Assembly (NCBI RefSeq): GCF_038433465.1
Contig: NZ_JAESVF010000010.1
Coordinates: forward strand, 1-64,000
Source of the DNA: Galbibacter sp038433465
GTDB lineage: Bacteria; Bacteroidota; Bacteroidia; Flavobacteriales; Flavobacteriaceae
Reading direction: 5' to 3'
DNA length: 64,000 bases
Below are positions 1-9,700 of the stretch, piece after piece; the first letter of the stretch is position 1; the number at the start of each line of letters is the position of its first letter. A program made the position numbers and the translations under genes. A model generated the notes under the pieces. That model was not told the DNA's origin, did no database searches, and saw only the letters and a list, made by a program, of their open reading frames with translations.

Positions 1-1
1 G

Positions 2-925
2 TTGCAGCACAAGGGTTACGGGCCAATGACATCGTCTTTGGGGAATAGTGTAGCACAGCGTTGGAAATACAATGGCAAGGAGTATGATGAGAGTTTGGAT
101 ATTAATACCTATGATTTTGGTGCTAGAAACTATGATCCAGCTTTAGGACGTTGGATGAATATAGACCCCTTGAGTGAGGAGTTTATGGAGTGGTCTCCTT
201 ATAATGCTATGATGGATAACCCGCTTAAGTTTGTGGATCCTGACGGGATGGCTCCTTTTGATTGGTTTAAAAACCAAGAGGGCAAAGTTGTTTGGTTTGA
301 TAATACATCAGAAAGCTTTACTTCGGAAAATGGAGATCAATGGGAAAACATAGGAGCGAATCTTGCAGAAGCAGAAGAAAGTTTAAATGTACCAAAAGAC
401 CAGAATTTCGAGTGGAATGACCTTGAAGCCGTAGTACTAGGTGGTTCGAAAGGCAATGGTAATGGAGCGTTGGCTCCAGTGGTATTAGAAAGTACAGCTC
501 AAGTCAGTTTTGATTTGAATGTTGAAAATGCAGGCGAAAGCGGCTTAGAGCGTATTGACGGCCAAACTGAGATTACAGGTGTTAATGTTAATGTTACAAT
601 GTCTACTGGAGTAAGCCAGCCTATCGATATAACAGGTGTGGACGGAAGCTTTGGCTTAAAGGAATGGACGGCTTTAGGTAAAAGAAATGTTAGTGATAGT
701 GGTTCTTTTCAAAGTGTTTCCACACTTAGCAACCTTCAAAGCCATTCTTCAGGTGCTGCTAGTTTGACAATTGGTTTAAATACGTTCAATAGGATATCAA
801 GGAATCAATTTGGAGGTTCGTCTCTTTTTAATCTTGGAATAAGATCTACGGCTACATTTAGGTTGCCACAGAATGGAAGAAAAGGTTTCTTTAGTACATC
901 AAATACAGTTACAATTAAAAAATGA
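2..925 (+). CDS. RHS/YD-repeat protein, C-terminal part (cut by window edge)
   Basis: This is the 3' end of a longer gene; the reading frame is open at the window edge, so the true start lies upstream. Residues 15-84 (counted in the window) are a typical RHS-repeat-associated core: YNGKEYDESLDINTYDFGARNYDPALGRW in outline, then NIDPLSEE and the closing NPLKFVDPDG. In RHS and YD-repeat proteins this core shell precedes a variable C-terminal domain, often a toxin. Here the last ~220 residues are unlike the core and I recognise no toxin family in them; they are rich in Ser, Thr, Asn and Gly. The next gene overlaps by 4 bases (ATGA), as in toxin-immunity pairs. The RHS core is certain; the toxin role is inference. 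Confidence 0.88.
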   Translation: MQHKGYGPMTSSLGNSVAQRWKYNGKEYDESLDINTYDFGARNYDPALGRWMNIDPLSEEFMEWSPYNAMMDNPLKFVDPDGMAPFDWFKNQEGKVVWFDNTSESFTSENGDQWENIGANLAEAEESLNVPKDQNFEWNDLEAVVLGGSKGNGNGALAPVVLESTAQVSFDLNVENAGESGLERIDGQTEITGVNVNVTMSTGVSQPIDITGVDGSFGLKEWTALGKRNVSDSGSFQSVSTLSNLQSHSSGAASLTIGLNTFNRISRNQFGGSSLFNLGIRSTATFRLPQNGRKGFFSTSNTVTIKK

Positions 926-1527
926 TGAAAGTTTATATTGGAATAATGGCTATTATGTTAGCCACATGTAAGTCAAACAGTAAAGGGCAAGAAGCAAAAA
1001 CAAAGTCGCAAAGCTGTTCTGTGTTTAATGATAAATATATAGAGTATGTAATGGCGGAACAAAAGGATTCTGCACTTTACTACATAGACAAAGCAATAAC
1101 ATGTGATCCAGATGATGACTTTTTCAAGTTTGAGAAAGTAAAGCTTTTGTTGAAATATGGGAATTATGCTGCTGCTACTTCTAATGTTAAGGATATGATG
1201 TCTGACAACTCCCCAACATATGAAATGCTCTATGGTATCATTCTATTAAAACAGAATAACTCTAAAGCTGAAAAAGTACTTGAAAGTGCATATGACTCAT
1301 TTGATAAATTGACAAAGGAGTATGAAGAAGAGAATTCAAGTCTACAATACTACAAGTTGGGTTTAGATAATTACTTTAATGGACAGAATTATACGCTTGA
1401 AGCTATTGAAAAATTTAAAGACAACTACAAAGATCAACACAACATTGCATTGGTCGATTACTTAAAAGATATAGTTGTCCAAGAAGCCAGGGAGGATGTG
1501 CTTTATAAGATGTTCAATATGAATTAA
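922..1527 (+). CDS. Small lipoprotein coupled to the RHS gene, possible immunity protein
   Basis: The start codon overlaps the RHS stop codon (ATGA), so the two genes are translationally coupled. The first ~17 residues form a lipoprotein signal with lipobox LATC, so the mature protein is probably a periplasm-facing lipoprotein. The remaining ~180 residues are acidic and helical; spacing of Ala, Tyr and Leu in stretches such as SALYYIDKAITCDPDD resembles TPR-like repeats. I recognise no named family. Position next to a variable RHS C-terminus makes an immunity role plausible, and lipidation would place that protection at the envelope. This is inference from context only. Confidence 0.7.
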   Translation: MMKVYIGIMAIMLATCKSNSKGQEAKTKSQSCSVFNDKYIEYVMAEQKDSALYYIDKAITCDPDDDFFKFEKVKLLLKYGNYAAATSNVKDMMSDNSPTYEMLYGIILLKQNNSKAEKVLESAYDSFDKLTKEYEEENSSLQYYKLGLDNYFNGQNYTLEAIEKFKDNYKDQHNIALVDYLKDIVVQEAREDVLYKMFNMN

Positions 1528-2140
1528 AGGGCAGGTTAGTGACTAGTCCTAATAAATCTGTATCGATTTTTTAGGGCTGGTCATATAAAACCCACCTATG
1601 GTGTGGCAATTATTAGTCTTGGTACGGATTAAGTACTTTTAAAAAAAGCGGCGAACTTTACTGTCACACGAGTCTCCTGCGCTACCAAATCCCAATCTTG
1701 ATGCACGGTTTGTCTTGTGGTTTTGTCAAGCCAGCGACGACGCTTGATATGTATATAAACATGCTTACCACGCAATGGATAGTCTTGAACAACAAGCTTT
1801 TTATGAAAACCATGAGCTATCAAAATCCGATGTTTTTCTTCTTAGGAGCATCTTTCTTTTCTTCAAAGTACAAATGAAGCGTTCCTTTTTCCATTTCATG
1901 GGAAACTTTGTAAAGTGACTAACTAATAATTCAGGGAGTATAAAGCCTAATAAATCTAATGATAATTCCAATGAAAGTCTTTTTTTTGCAGAAATCGATT
2001 TATAATTCAATTTACACATAATTTTTTGACTTGATTCGTTAGAACAAGTGTAGTATGAATGGATTTGTGGTTTATAAAGAGGCAACTATTTTAAAAATAC
2101 TCTAAAAGGTGACTAAAGATGTAAGAGTGAAATACTTATT
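1528..2140. other. Gene-poor region with mobile-element remains
   Basis: No intact gene is visible over 613 bases between the lipoprotein and the asparaginase gene. It contains the decayed transposase fragment listed separately on the minus strand. The rest is AT-rich with no clear terminator or promoter. Confidence 0.6.
1629..2000 (-). pseudogene. ISAon1-type transposase N-terminal region, frameshifted remnant
   Basis: Reading the minus strand in three successive frames restores one protein. Frame one (ending near 1917) gives LGFILPELLVSHF. Frame two (about 1917-1835) gives VSHEMEKGTLHLYFEEKKDAP. Frame three (about 1835-1629) gives IAHGFHKKLVVQDYPLRGK followed by VYIHIKRRRWLDK and DWDLVAQETRVTVKFAAFFK. 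The order LLPE, HLYFEEK, QDYPLRGK, HIKRRRW, AAFFK is that of the small N-terminal ORF of ISAon1-family transposases. At least two frameshifts break it, and the catalytic second ORF is missing. The fragment is therefore a dead insertion-sequence remnant beside the RHS locus. Family assignment is from memory of the motif order. Confidence 0.68.
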
Positions 2141-3136
2141 CTATTCTGCTTTGTAATGCGAGGACGACGGATTGTTGGTATGGCCTTCTTCTGTATATTT
2201 TCGGTAGCTAAACCCTGGATGAATACAATACGAACCTACTTCTCCGGTTTTATTGATTGCTAAAAATCCAACCTGAAACGTATCGTGATTTTTGTTTTTT
2301 GCGATAATTCGGTTTACGGCTTCTTCACAAGCTTCTTGTGGAGATTTACCTTGTCGCATTAATTCCACAATTAAAAAGGAACCTACGGTTTTTACAACTT
2401 CCTCTCCAACACCTGTAGCCGTTGCGCCACCAATCTCGTTGTCTATAAAAAGTCCGGCGCCAACAATAGGGGAGTCGCCCACACGACCACCAACTTTGTA
2501 TGCCATTCCGCTTGTGGTACAAGCACCGGCAATATCGCCATTTTTATCAATGGTAAGCATGCCAATGGTATCGTGATTTTCAATATTAATAATTGTTTCG
2601 TATTGCGATTTTTCTTTCCACTTTAGCCAATCTCTTTTAGAGCGTTCTGTTAATAGGTTTTCTTTCTGAAATCCTTTTTCATACGCAAATTGCTCGGCGC
2701 CTTTCCCTGCGAGCATTACATGTGGTGTTTCTTCCATAACCTTGCGAGCCACCGAAACAGGATGAACTATATTTTGTAAATACACCACCGAACCGCAATT
2801 TCCATCTTTGTCCATAATACAGGCATCTAGTGTGACATTTCCGTCTCTATCTGGGCGACCGCCTTTTCCAACAGTTTGGTTGCTTTCGTCGGCTTCTTCA
2901 ATCATCACACCTTGTTCTACGGCATCCAAAGCCGAGCCTCCGCTATTTAGAACTTCCCATGCTTTGGCGGTAGCATTTTCAAAATTCCAAGTACAAACAG
3001 CTAACGGAATAACACTTTGTGTATTTTCTTCAGTAGTAATATGTTGTGGAGCTATTTTCCAAGAGGATAACAAAGGAGTTGCAACAATTCCTGTAGCGCC
3101 TAATCCTGTTTTTTTTAGAAAGTTTCTTCTTTGCAT
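2141..3136 (-). CDS. N4-(beta-N-acetylglucosaminyl)-L-asparaginase (glycosylasparaginase)
   Basis: This Ntn-hydrolase of 331 residues cleaves the bond between asparagine and N-acetylglucosamine in glycoasparagine, and related members act on isoaspartyl peptides. The N-terminus MQRRNFLKKTG followed by a hydrophobic stretch is a twin-arginine-type export signal, so it acts in the periplasm. The autocatalytic cleavage site is visible as HDTIGM, with Thr190 the expected nucleophile exposed by cleavage after Asp189; downstream GRVGDSP and ATGVGEE match the substrate pocket of the family. Length fits the flavobacterial enzyme. It is divergent from cutC, with a 61-base gap holding both start regions. 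Confidence 0.93.
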   Translation of the reverse strand: MQRRNFLKKTGLGATGIVATPLLSSWKIAPQHITTEENTQSVIPLAVCTWNFENATAKAWEVLNSGGSALDAVEQGVMIEEADESNQTVGKGGRPDRDGNVTLDACIMDKDGNCGSVVYLQNIVHPVSVARKVMEETPHVMLAGKGAEQFAYEKGFQKENLLTERSKRDWLKWKEKSQYETIINIENHDTIGMLTIDKNGDIAGACTTSGMAYKVGGRVGDSPIVGAGLFIDNEIGGATATGVGEEVVKTVGSFLIVELMRQGKSPQEACEEAVNRIIAKNKNHDTFQVGFLAINKTGEVGSYCIHPGFSYRKYTEEGHTNNPSSSHYKAE

Positions 3137-3197
3137 GGGGATATCTTGTTTATTTTTGAAGTTAGTTGCTTAATTATTTTGCTAAATATAAGGAATT

Positions 3198-3920
3198 ATG
3201 ATGATAGAAGTCTGTGCCAATTCTGTAGCATCTGCTTTAAATGCAGAAGCGGGTGGTGCTCATAGAATTGAATTTTGCGGAGAGCTTTCCGTAGGAGGAA
3301 TTACGCCTTCCTACGGAATGTTGACGCGTGTAATGCAACAAGTATCGATTCCTGTGTTTGTCTTGATTCGTCCTCGAAGCGGAAATTTCACCTATTCTGA
3401 TGAAGAGTTTGAAGTGATGAAACAAGATATTCTTTTTTGCAAACAGATAGGTTGTGCGGGCGTAGTTTCTGGAGTGCTTAAAAAAGATAATACCTTAGAT
3501 GTTGAAAGGACTAAACAATTGATAGCGCTTGCAAAACCAATGGATTTTACCTTTCATCGCGCTTTTGATTGGGTGCCAAATCCTGAAGAAACACTTCAGC
3601 AATTATTAAAAATAGGGTGTAAGCGTATACTTTCTAGCGGACAGCAACCAAAGGCGATAGACGGACTTTCACTTCTTGAAAATCTTCAAAAAACATACGG
3701 AGATAAAATGTGTATAATGCCAGGAAGTGGGGTGAATATCAACAATATTGAGACTTTTAAGAAAGCTGGTTTTTCCGAAATTCATTTTTCTGGAAGTACT
3801 GAGGTTAAAACGATTACCGAAACCCCAAAAATATCGTTCAATAATAATGTTTCTGATGAAAGTTTTGTGACGGTGTCCGACAAAATCACTATTCAAAAAA
3901 TGGTCGATAAAGTTAAATAA
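3198..3920 (+). CDS. cutC: CutC family protein
   Basis: The 240-residue product is a full-length CutC, a cytosolic TIM-barrel protein historically linked to copper homeostasis although its enzymatic role is unsettled. The family signature is clear: IEVCANS at the N-terminus, then GAHRIEFCGELSVGGITPSYG, VLIRPRSGNFTYSDEE, FHRAFDW and ILSSGQ, followed by MPGSGVN. Two ATG codons stand at the start (3198 and 3201); either is possible. It is the first gene rightwards from the divergent asparaginase promoter region and is followed by the metallophosphoesterase after 65 bases. Confidence 0.93.
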   Translation: MMIEVCANSVASALNAEAGGAHRIEFCGELSVGGITPSYGMLTRVMQQVSIPVFVLIRPRSGNFTYSDEEFEVMKQDILFCKQIGCAGVVSGVLKKDNTLDVERTKQLIALAKPMDFTFHRAFDWVPNPEETLQQLLKIGCKRILSSGQQPKAIDGLSLLENLQKTYGDKMCIMPGSGVNINNIETFKKAGFSEIHFSGSTEVKTITETPKISFNNNVSDESFVTVSDKITIQKMVDKVK

Positions 3921-3985
3921 ACCGTAAAAAGACCGTATTTGATTGTTAATGAAATACTTTTGTTAAAAATAGCGAAGAAAATTAT

Positions 3986-5227
3986 ATGTCACGTTTTTTT
4001 ATTGTTTTAGGAATTATCTACCTCGTTGGGGCTTTTTATGGCTTTCAGGCTTTTCGAACACTTGTTAAAAACCCTTATTTACAAATACTTTACGGAATTG
4101 TTTTTCTAGCGGTTTTGGTAAATGTTTATTTGCAGTTTAATCATTTTGATAGAAGTCACGGAATGACTCACAAAATGGGCTACGCTGTTGGTTTGTTTTT
4201 GGCTTTTATGGCTTTGGGTTTTAGTGCTGGAATTTTTATGTTGATTGAAGATATTGTTCGTTTTTTTACCTGGGTTTTCGGTAAAATTGCTACTTCCAAT
4301 ACGGTTGCTTCGGAAGGGTTTCCGTCCCGAAGAAAGTTTATGAGTCAAGTAGCACTTGGCGTTGCCGCAGTTCCTTTTATTTCTCTTTTATACGGAATGT
4401 ACAAAGGAAAGTACGATTACCAAGTGTTGAAGCATACGTTGGAGTTTGACGATTTGCCAGATGCTTTCGACGGTTATACCATCACACAAATTTCGGATGT
4501 ACATAGCGGAAGTTTCGACAATAAAGAAAAAGTAAGCTACGCGGTCGACTTGATTAATCAACAAGCGTCGGATATTATTTTATTTACTGGAGATTTGGTT
4601 AACAATGTAGCCTCAGAAATGTATCCGTGGAAAGATACTTTTTCAAAACTTTCTGCCAAGGGAGGCGTGTATTCTGTACTGGGAAATCATGATTATGGCG
4701 ACTATGCCGATTGGCCTTCCGAAGAAGCAAAAAAAGCAAACCTAGATGAACTTAAGCAAATTCAAAAAGACATGGGGTTTGACTTATTGCTTAATGAAAG
4801 TAGATTTCTTGAAAAAGACGGACAACGAATTGCGCTGATTGGAGTTGAAAACTGGGGTGAAGGTGGTTTTAAAAAAGCTGGAGACCTAGAGAAAGCTATC
4901 GAAAATGTAGATGCAAACGACTTTAAAGTGCTTATGAGTCACGACCCATCGCATTGGGAATATCAGGTGTTGAAGCATCCGTACCATTACCATTTAACGT
5001 TAAGCGGACATACGCACGGAATGCAGTTTGGGGTTGAAATTCCAGGTTGGTTAAAGTGGAGTCCGGTAAAATATCGTTATAAATATTGGGCTGGAGTTTA
5101 TGAAAAAATGGGGCAGTACATCAATGTGAATAGAGGACTCGGATTTATTGGTTATCCTGGGCGTGTTGGAATTTGGCCAGAGGTAACTGTTATTGAATTG
5201 AAGAAAAAAGCTAAAGCTACGGTGTAG
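3986..5227 (+). CDS. Membrane-anchored metallophosphoesterase
   Basis: This 413-residue protein has three or so hydrophobic segments in the first ~110 residues and a possible RR-type segment (SRRKFMSQVALG) near residue 115, then a calcineurin-like phosphoesterase domain from about residue 150. All metal-binding motifs are present: ITQISDVHSG, FTGDLVNN, LGNHDYGD, LMSHDP and LSGHTHGMQFG. Such YkuE-type enzymes hydrolyse phosphoesters at the membrane face and some act on lipid intermediates such as UDP-diacylglucosamine; the substrate here cannot be told from sequence. It stands alone, with a repeat-filled gap downstream. Confidence 0.92.
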   Translation: MSRFFIVLGIIYLVGAFYGFQAFRTLVKNPYLQILYGIVFLAVLVNVYLQFNHFDRSHGMTHKMGYAVGLFLAFMALGFSAGIFMLIEDIVRFFTWVFGKIATSNTVASEGFPSRRKFMSQVALGVAAVPFISLLYGMYKGKYDYQVLKHTLEFDDLPDAFDGYTITQISDVHSGSFDNKEKVSYAVDLINQQASDIILFTGDLVNNVASEMYPWKDTFSKLSAKGGVYSVLGNHDYGDYADWPSEEAKKANLDELKQIQKDMGFDLLLNESRFLEKDGQRIALIGVENWGEGGFKKAGDLEKAIENVDANDFKVLMSHDPSHWEYQVLKHPYHYHLTLSGHTHGMQFGVEIPGWLKWSPVKYRYKYWAGVYEKMGQYINVNRGLGFIGYPGRVGIWPEVTVIELKKKAKATV

Positions 5228-5740
5228 TAATCTTTTTTTGCTGAATTGTTTTTTTGATTTGAGAAGTGAAAGAGTCAACGAGTTAATAAGTTAAGGTTTA
5301 CTAGATTGAAACTTTTTGCCTCCGTTACTTTGAACCTTTGCAACTTCAAACCAGAAACTTCAAACCAGAAACTTCAAACCAGAAATACACATAATGTGAT
5401 TTCTCGTCATTCGTTCCTCATTCTGTCGAAATGACAAAACTAGAAAAGTGAAAGAGTAAATAAGTTAAGGTTAACTAGATTGAAACTTTGTCTCTTTGCT
5501 ACTTTGAACCTTTGCGACTTTGTCAATACTGAACGAGGTACGAGGAGGAATCTCATAATCATACTTTACTCCATTGAAACAACCTTATTAATGTCTTTTA
5601 AAAAGAATACTGTTTAAGTTTGAATTATAATTTAAAGTCATCTTAGTGAGTGAAAAATCAGCTAAAAAGCCTTGTATAGAGCATTTTAACGCTTTTTTTA
5701 TTACATTTGATTTATCAAGTTGAAAAAAAATTGAATATTT
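5228..5740. repeat. Intergenic region with two ~80 bp repeats and a 14-bp tandem array
   Basis: Two related units at about 5262-5346 and 5442-5523 share GTGAAAGAGT, AATAAGTTAAGGTT, ACTAGATTGAAACTTT and ACTTTGAACCTTTGC; the starts are 182 bases apart. Between them lies a tandem array of CTTCAAACCAGAAA, three copies of 14 bases at 5344-5385. No gene is seen. Units with similar words occur again at about 34036-34330. Confidence 0.75.
5702..5709 (+). promoter_or_regulatory. Candidate -7 promoter element for the thioredoxin-like gene
   Basis: TACATTTG matches the Bacteroidetes TAnnTTTG -7 element and lies 31 bases before the ATG at 5741. No clear -33 TTTG is seen. Confidence 0.45.
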
Positions 5741-6037
5741 ATGTCAAAGTTTGGAGAGTTAATTCATGGTAGCATCCCGGTATTATTAGACTTTTATACC
5801 GAGTGGAACGAGTCTTCCGTAGCCATGCATCCAGTATTGCGCGATGTTGCTGCCGCTTTAGGAGATAAAGCTCGCGTAATTAAAATTGATGTAGACAAAA
5901 ATAACGAATTGGCAGAAGCTTTACGCGTAAAAGGCTTACCAACATTGATGATTTACAAGGCTGGAGAAATGGTTTGGCGCCAAAGTGGCGAGCAAGATGC
6001 CAATACACTTATCGGTTTACTTCAAGATTACGTTTAG
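5741..6037 (+). CDS. Thioredoxin-fold protein lacking the CxxC cysteines
   Basis: The 98-residue protein has the full thioredoxin fold pattern: PVLLDFYTEW, then a helix leading to MHPVL, VIKIDVDKN, and the cis-proline loop VKGLPTLMIYKAGE. The active-site WCGPC is replaced by W22-N-E-S-S26, so both redox cysteines are absent and the protein cannot act as a disulfide reductase. No signal peptide is present, so it is cytosolic. A scaffolding or regulatory role would be inference. Its 3' end overlaps the convergent polysaccharide deacetylase gene by 21 bases. Confidence 0.88.
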   Translation: MSKFGELIHGSIPVLLDFYTEWNESSVAMHPVLRDVAAALGDKARVIKIDVDKNNELAEALRVKGLPTLMIYKAGEMVWRQSGEQDANTLIGLLQDYV

Positions 6038-6679
6038 TTGTTTTATTGCTGAAAAGCTGTAGCCTTGATTTTGTAAAGTACTTAAAACTGTAGGCAGTGT
6101 TTCTTTGAGTCTTGGGAATGCTTTTACGCTATCGTGAAAGATAACAATACTTCCAGGTTGTACATTGTTCAATACATTTGAAGTGCATTTTTCTGCTGAA
6201 ATGTTTGTGTCAAAATCGCCACTAATTACATCCCACATTATAATTTTAAATCCTTTTTGCTGAATTGTTTTTGTTGCTTTAAAGCTAATTCTTCCGTAGG
6301 GAGGTCTAAAGAGTTTTTGAGTCGTATTGCAGTTGTGATTGCTCAATATATCTTCCGTTAATTTAATGTTTTCTATATACGCTTCGTGCGAATGCTTGGC
6401 GCAATTAAAATGGTTGTGCGTGTGGTTCCCGATTGAATGTCCTTCTGTTTTGACTTTTTCAAAAACTTCAGGGTGATTTACAATGTTTTTTCCAATACAA
6501 AAGAAGGTTGCCTTAGCCTGGTATTTTTTTAACTCAGCTAAAACAAACTCTGTAACCTCTGGAGTAGGACCGTCATCAAACGTTAAAAAAACTTCTTTTT
6601 TATCAGTTTTAATATCCCAAACTAAACTTTTGCGTGCTAGTTTTAAAAGTTTTGGAGCTTTTGCAATATAGGTTTTCAT
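6017..6679 (-). CDS. Polysaccharide deacetylase (NodB domain, CE4)
   Basis: This 220-residue protein is little more than a NodB homology domain. Motif 1 is TFDDGPTPE (catalytic base Asp35, metal Asp36), motif 2 is HTHNH (metal His86 and His90), motif 3 is RPPYGR (125-130), motif 4 is IMWDVISGDFD and motif 5 is VIFHDS. All metal ligands are kept, so a metal-dependent N- or O-deacetylase of peptidoglycan or another sugar polymer is expected. No signal peptide is evident; the N-terminus is basic and amphipathic. It is convergent with the thioredoxin-like gene and separated from the upstream DUF2723 gene by a terminator. Confidence 0.92.
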   Translation of the reverse strand: MKTYIAKAPKLLKLARKSLVWDIKTDKKEVFLTFDDGPTPEVTEFVLAELKKYQAKATFFCIGKNIVNHPEVFEKVKTEGHSIGNHTHNHFNCAKHSHEAYIENIKLTEDILSNHNCNTTQKLFRPPYGRISFKATKTIQQKGFKIIMWDVISGDFDTNISAEKCTSNVLNNVQPGSIVIFHDSVKAFPRLKETLPTVLSTLQNQGYSFSAIKQLNVILK

Positions 6680-6704
6680 TGCTGATAATTTAGATGAAAA
6701 TACA

Positions 6705-6755
6705 AAAGGTTGCTTTATAGTAAGAATTGAATTTTCAATACCTAAAGCAACCTTT
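6705..6755 (-). terminator. Terminator-like hairpin after the DUF2723 gene
   Basis: A perfect 13-bp inverted repeat, AAAGGTTGCTTTA (6705-6717) and TAAAGCAACCTTT (6743-6755), lies 36 bases past the DUF2723 stop codon. An inner ATTGAA/TTCAAT pair extends the stem. The T tract is weak. Confidence 0.6.
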
Positions 6756-6790
6756 GTTTTATAATGAATCTCACAAAAATTGAATGTGAG

Positions 6791-9700
6791 TTATTGGTTA
6801 TCTTCCAATAAAACCGAATCGATTTCCATAGGAGTTTTTACATCTCCATCGTTAATTGGTGTTTCTGTTGGGGTTTGTGGTAACTCGTCTTCATAACCTC
6901 TATAAAAATGGCTAAAGCGCTCTAAATACTCATTGAAAGTTTGCGTTTCTGGTAAGCCAAAATCTTTATCGTCGTTGGCAACTACAATATCCAACAAGCT
7001 ACGGTAACGTTCTACATCACTAACAATATCCGACGCATACATGTATTGGTCGTCTCTAGATAAATTGCTGTAGTAGTTTAAGCTTTCTTGGTATTTTTTG
7101 GCAACTTGCAAGTATAAATCTCTTGCTTTTTGCTTTTCTCCAACTTTGTAGTAACCTTCAACATACGGCTCTAAAAACACATAATACCCAAAATATCCAA
7201 AAGGCATTTTCTCCATAGCAAGGTCTAGTACATCTTTTGCTTTTTCAATTTTATCTGTTTGGATAAGTTTTTCGGTAAGTCGTGCTAAGTTTCCTCGGTA
7301 CGAAATACTGTTTTTACGAGTTTCTGGGTCGTGGTATATTTTGGTAGATTCCGAATTACCCCAATCCCAATTCATTACAATATTGTACATTAAATCTTCA
7401 TCGATGCGTCCCATTTCGTATGGGTTGTTTCTGTCGATTGGTGTGCGAATCGGAACGAGTTTGTAAACCAATCCGTCGAGTTGCAAGTAATCTTTCATCC
7501 ATAAATATTCCGCAGCATCAAAACTTCCGCCAGTAAAATAAATAGGACGTTCCCAATTGTTGTTTGCTAGCAAATCGAGCATGAGCAATCTGTTTTTAGG
7601 AAGTGCACTTTTTGGTAAATCGATGTCGATATATTCTGCAATTTTTGCTGAATCTTTTTCTTTTACCAAACCAGTTTTTAAAACCATTTCTTTGTTAACT
7701 GGCACTCTAATTTTGTTGGTTGGGTAGAAAGGAAGGTTGAGGTAACTTTCTGGATACTGACTCGTATCGCCGCCGCGTTTTTTAATAAGATTCCTAATGG
7801 TGTTGTCGTCGTTGGCAACCCAATCCATGAATTTTTTTATATCCCAACGTTCGTCGGTTAATTGCTGGTAGTACACCGCATCGCGAACCCCAAAAGCATA
7901 TTTGTCGTGTGTAAGTTGCGACGGAATTGGTGAACTTTCATAAGCAGCACGCTTCATCTGGTCGATGTACCAATCGGTGGCAAATAAACTAGTGTTAATA
8001 GTTCGAACATCGGTACGATAACCTTCAATTTCTTGTGCGTACCAAAGTGAGAAGGTGTCGTTGTCTCCAATGGTAAAGAGCATCGCATCAGTATCTTCTT
8101 CAATAGAGTCGAGATACGATTTTGCCATTGATTGCGCCGTGTAACGATCTGACCTGTCGTGATCGTCCCAGTTTTGATAAGCCATCACGGTTGGAACAGC
8201 CAAAAAGCAAGCCACGGTAACCAAAGGCGCTAATGTTTTTGGAGTGATGTATTTTTTAAATTCGTCGAACAAAGCGTATACTCCCATCCCTATCCACATC
8301 GAGAATACAAAGAAAGAACCTACCAAGGCGTAATCTCTTTCGCGAGGTTCGAACGGTCGTTCGTTTAGGTAAATTTTTAATGCAAGTCCCATAAAAAGGA
8401 AAAGTATAAAAAGCACCCAAAATTGCTGTTTGCTAGATTTTAAAATGAATAAAAACCCTATCAGTCCTAAAATAAGTGGTAGGAAAAAATAGGTATTTCT
8501 AGCTTTGTTGTTTAATACATCCGACGGAAGATTGTCTTGAGAACCCAATCGCCATTCGTCAATAAATTTAATTCCGCTTAGCCAATTTCCGTGGTTGTCT
8601 AATCGTCCTTGAATATCGTCTTGTCGCCCCGTGAAATTCCACATAAAATAACGCCAGTACATATAACCCATTTGAAATTCAAATAAGTAATGCATATTCT
8701 GCCAGAAGCTTGGCTTTTCGATGTCTAAATACTCATTAAATTGCTTGATAAAGTTTAAATATTCATCTGCATCAATAACACCATTTTCAAGGTCGCGCTT
8801 AAACTGACTCACAGCATCGGTCAATTGTTTTTCACTTCTAAACTGTGGTTTTACCGTAACGTTTAATGGGCCTGTAATTTTCATGTAATTGGCAGCGTGT
8901 TCGCTACTCCACATTCTTGGTAAAAAACCTTCGTGAGCACTGTTTGGTGCTACTCTTGCATTTTTGTATTTGTTTACAATTACATATTTATTTTTCTTGT
9001 AATCGCGCTCGTATTTTGGTTTGTCGTCTTTGTACGGATTGTCTGGGTCTTGCCCTGCAAAAGCATCCGAATACATAGGGCCGTAAAATAAATGCGTTTC
9101 TGGGTATTGCTCTAAGTTGTAATATGCAAGTAGCTGACGAGCATCCGTAGGGCTGTTTTCGTTAATTACGGTTCCTGCGTTTGCTCGGATAGGAACCATC
9201 ATCCAAGTAGAGAATCCTATCAGTATAAATAAAACACTTAAAACGATAGTGTTTAAAAGTGGTTTGTTGTTTTTTCTTGTGTAATGTAATCCGTAGTAAA
9301 AAAGAGCGATAATAATTATTCCAGCGATAATTGTTCCTGAATTAAATGGAAGTCCGATGCTGTTTACAAAGAAAACTTCTAGGTATCCAAACACCTTCAT
9401 TACGTTTGGAAGTAATAATTTAAATAGGAATAATAAGATTGCTATTGAAATAACATTGGCAATGATAAACGATTTTACAGTGTAGTTTTTATAATTCTTG
9501 AAGTAATAAATCATTCCAAGCGATGGAATTGTAAGCAACGCCATAAAGTGTACTCCAAAAGAAAGTCCAACTACCAAAGAAATCAAAATAAGCCAACGGT
9601 TACCTCTAGGGTTGTTCATGTCGTCTGCCCATTTTAACCCTAACCAAACCATAAGAGAAGTCATGAGCATCGCCATGGCGTATACTTCGGCTTCTACAGC

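Noticed and set aside
1616..1626. Possible third copy of the TCTTGGTATGATACATT repeat
   Set aside because: Only GTCTTGGTA matches; too short to support a relation.
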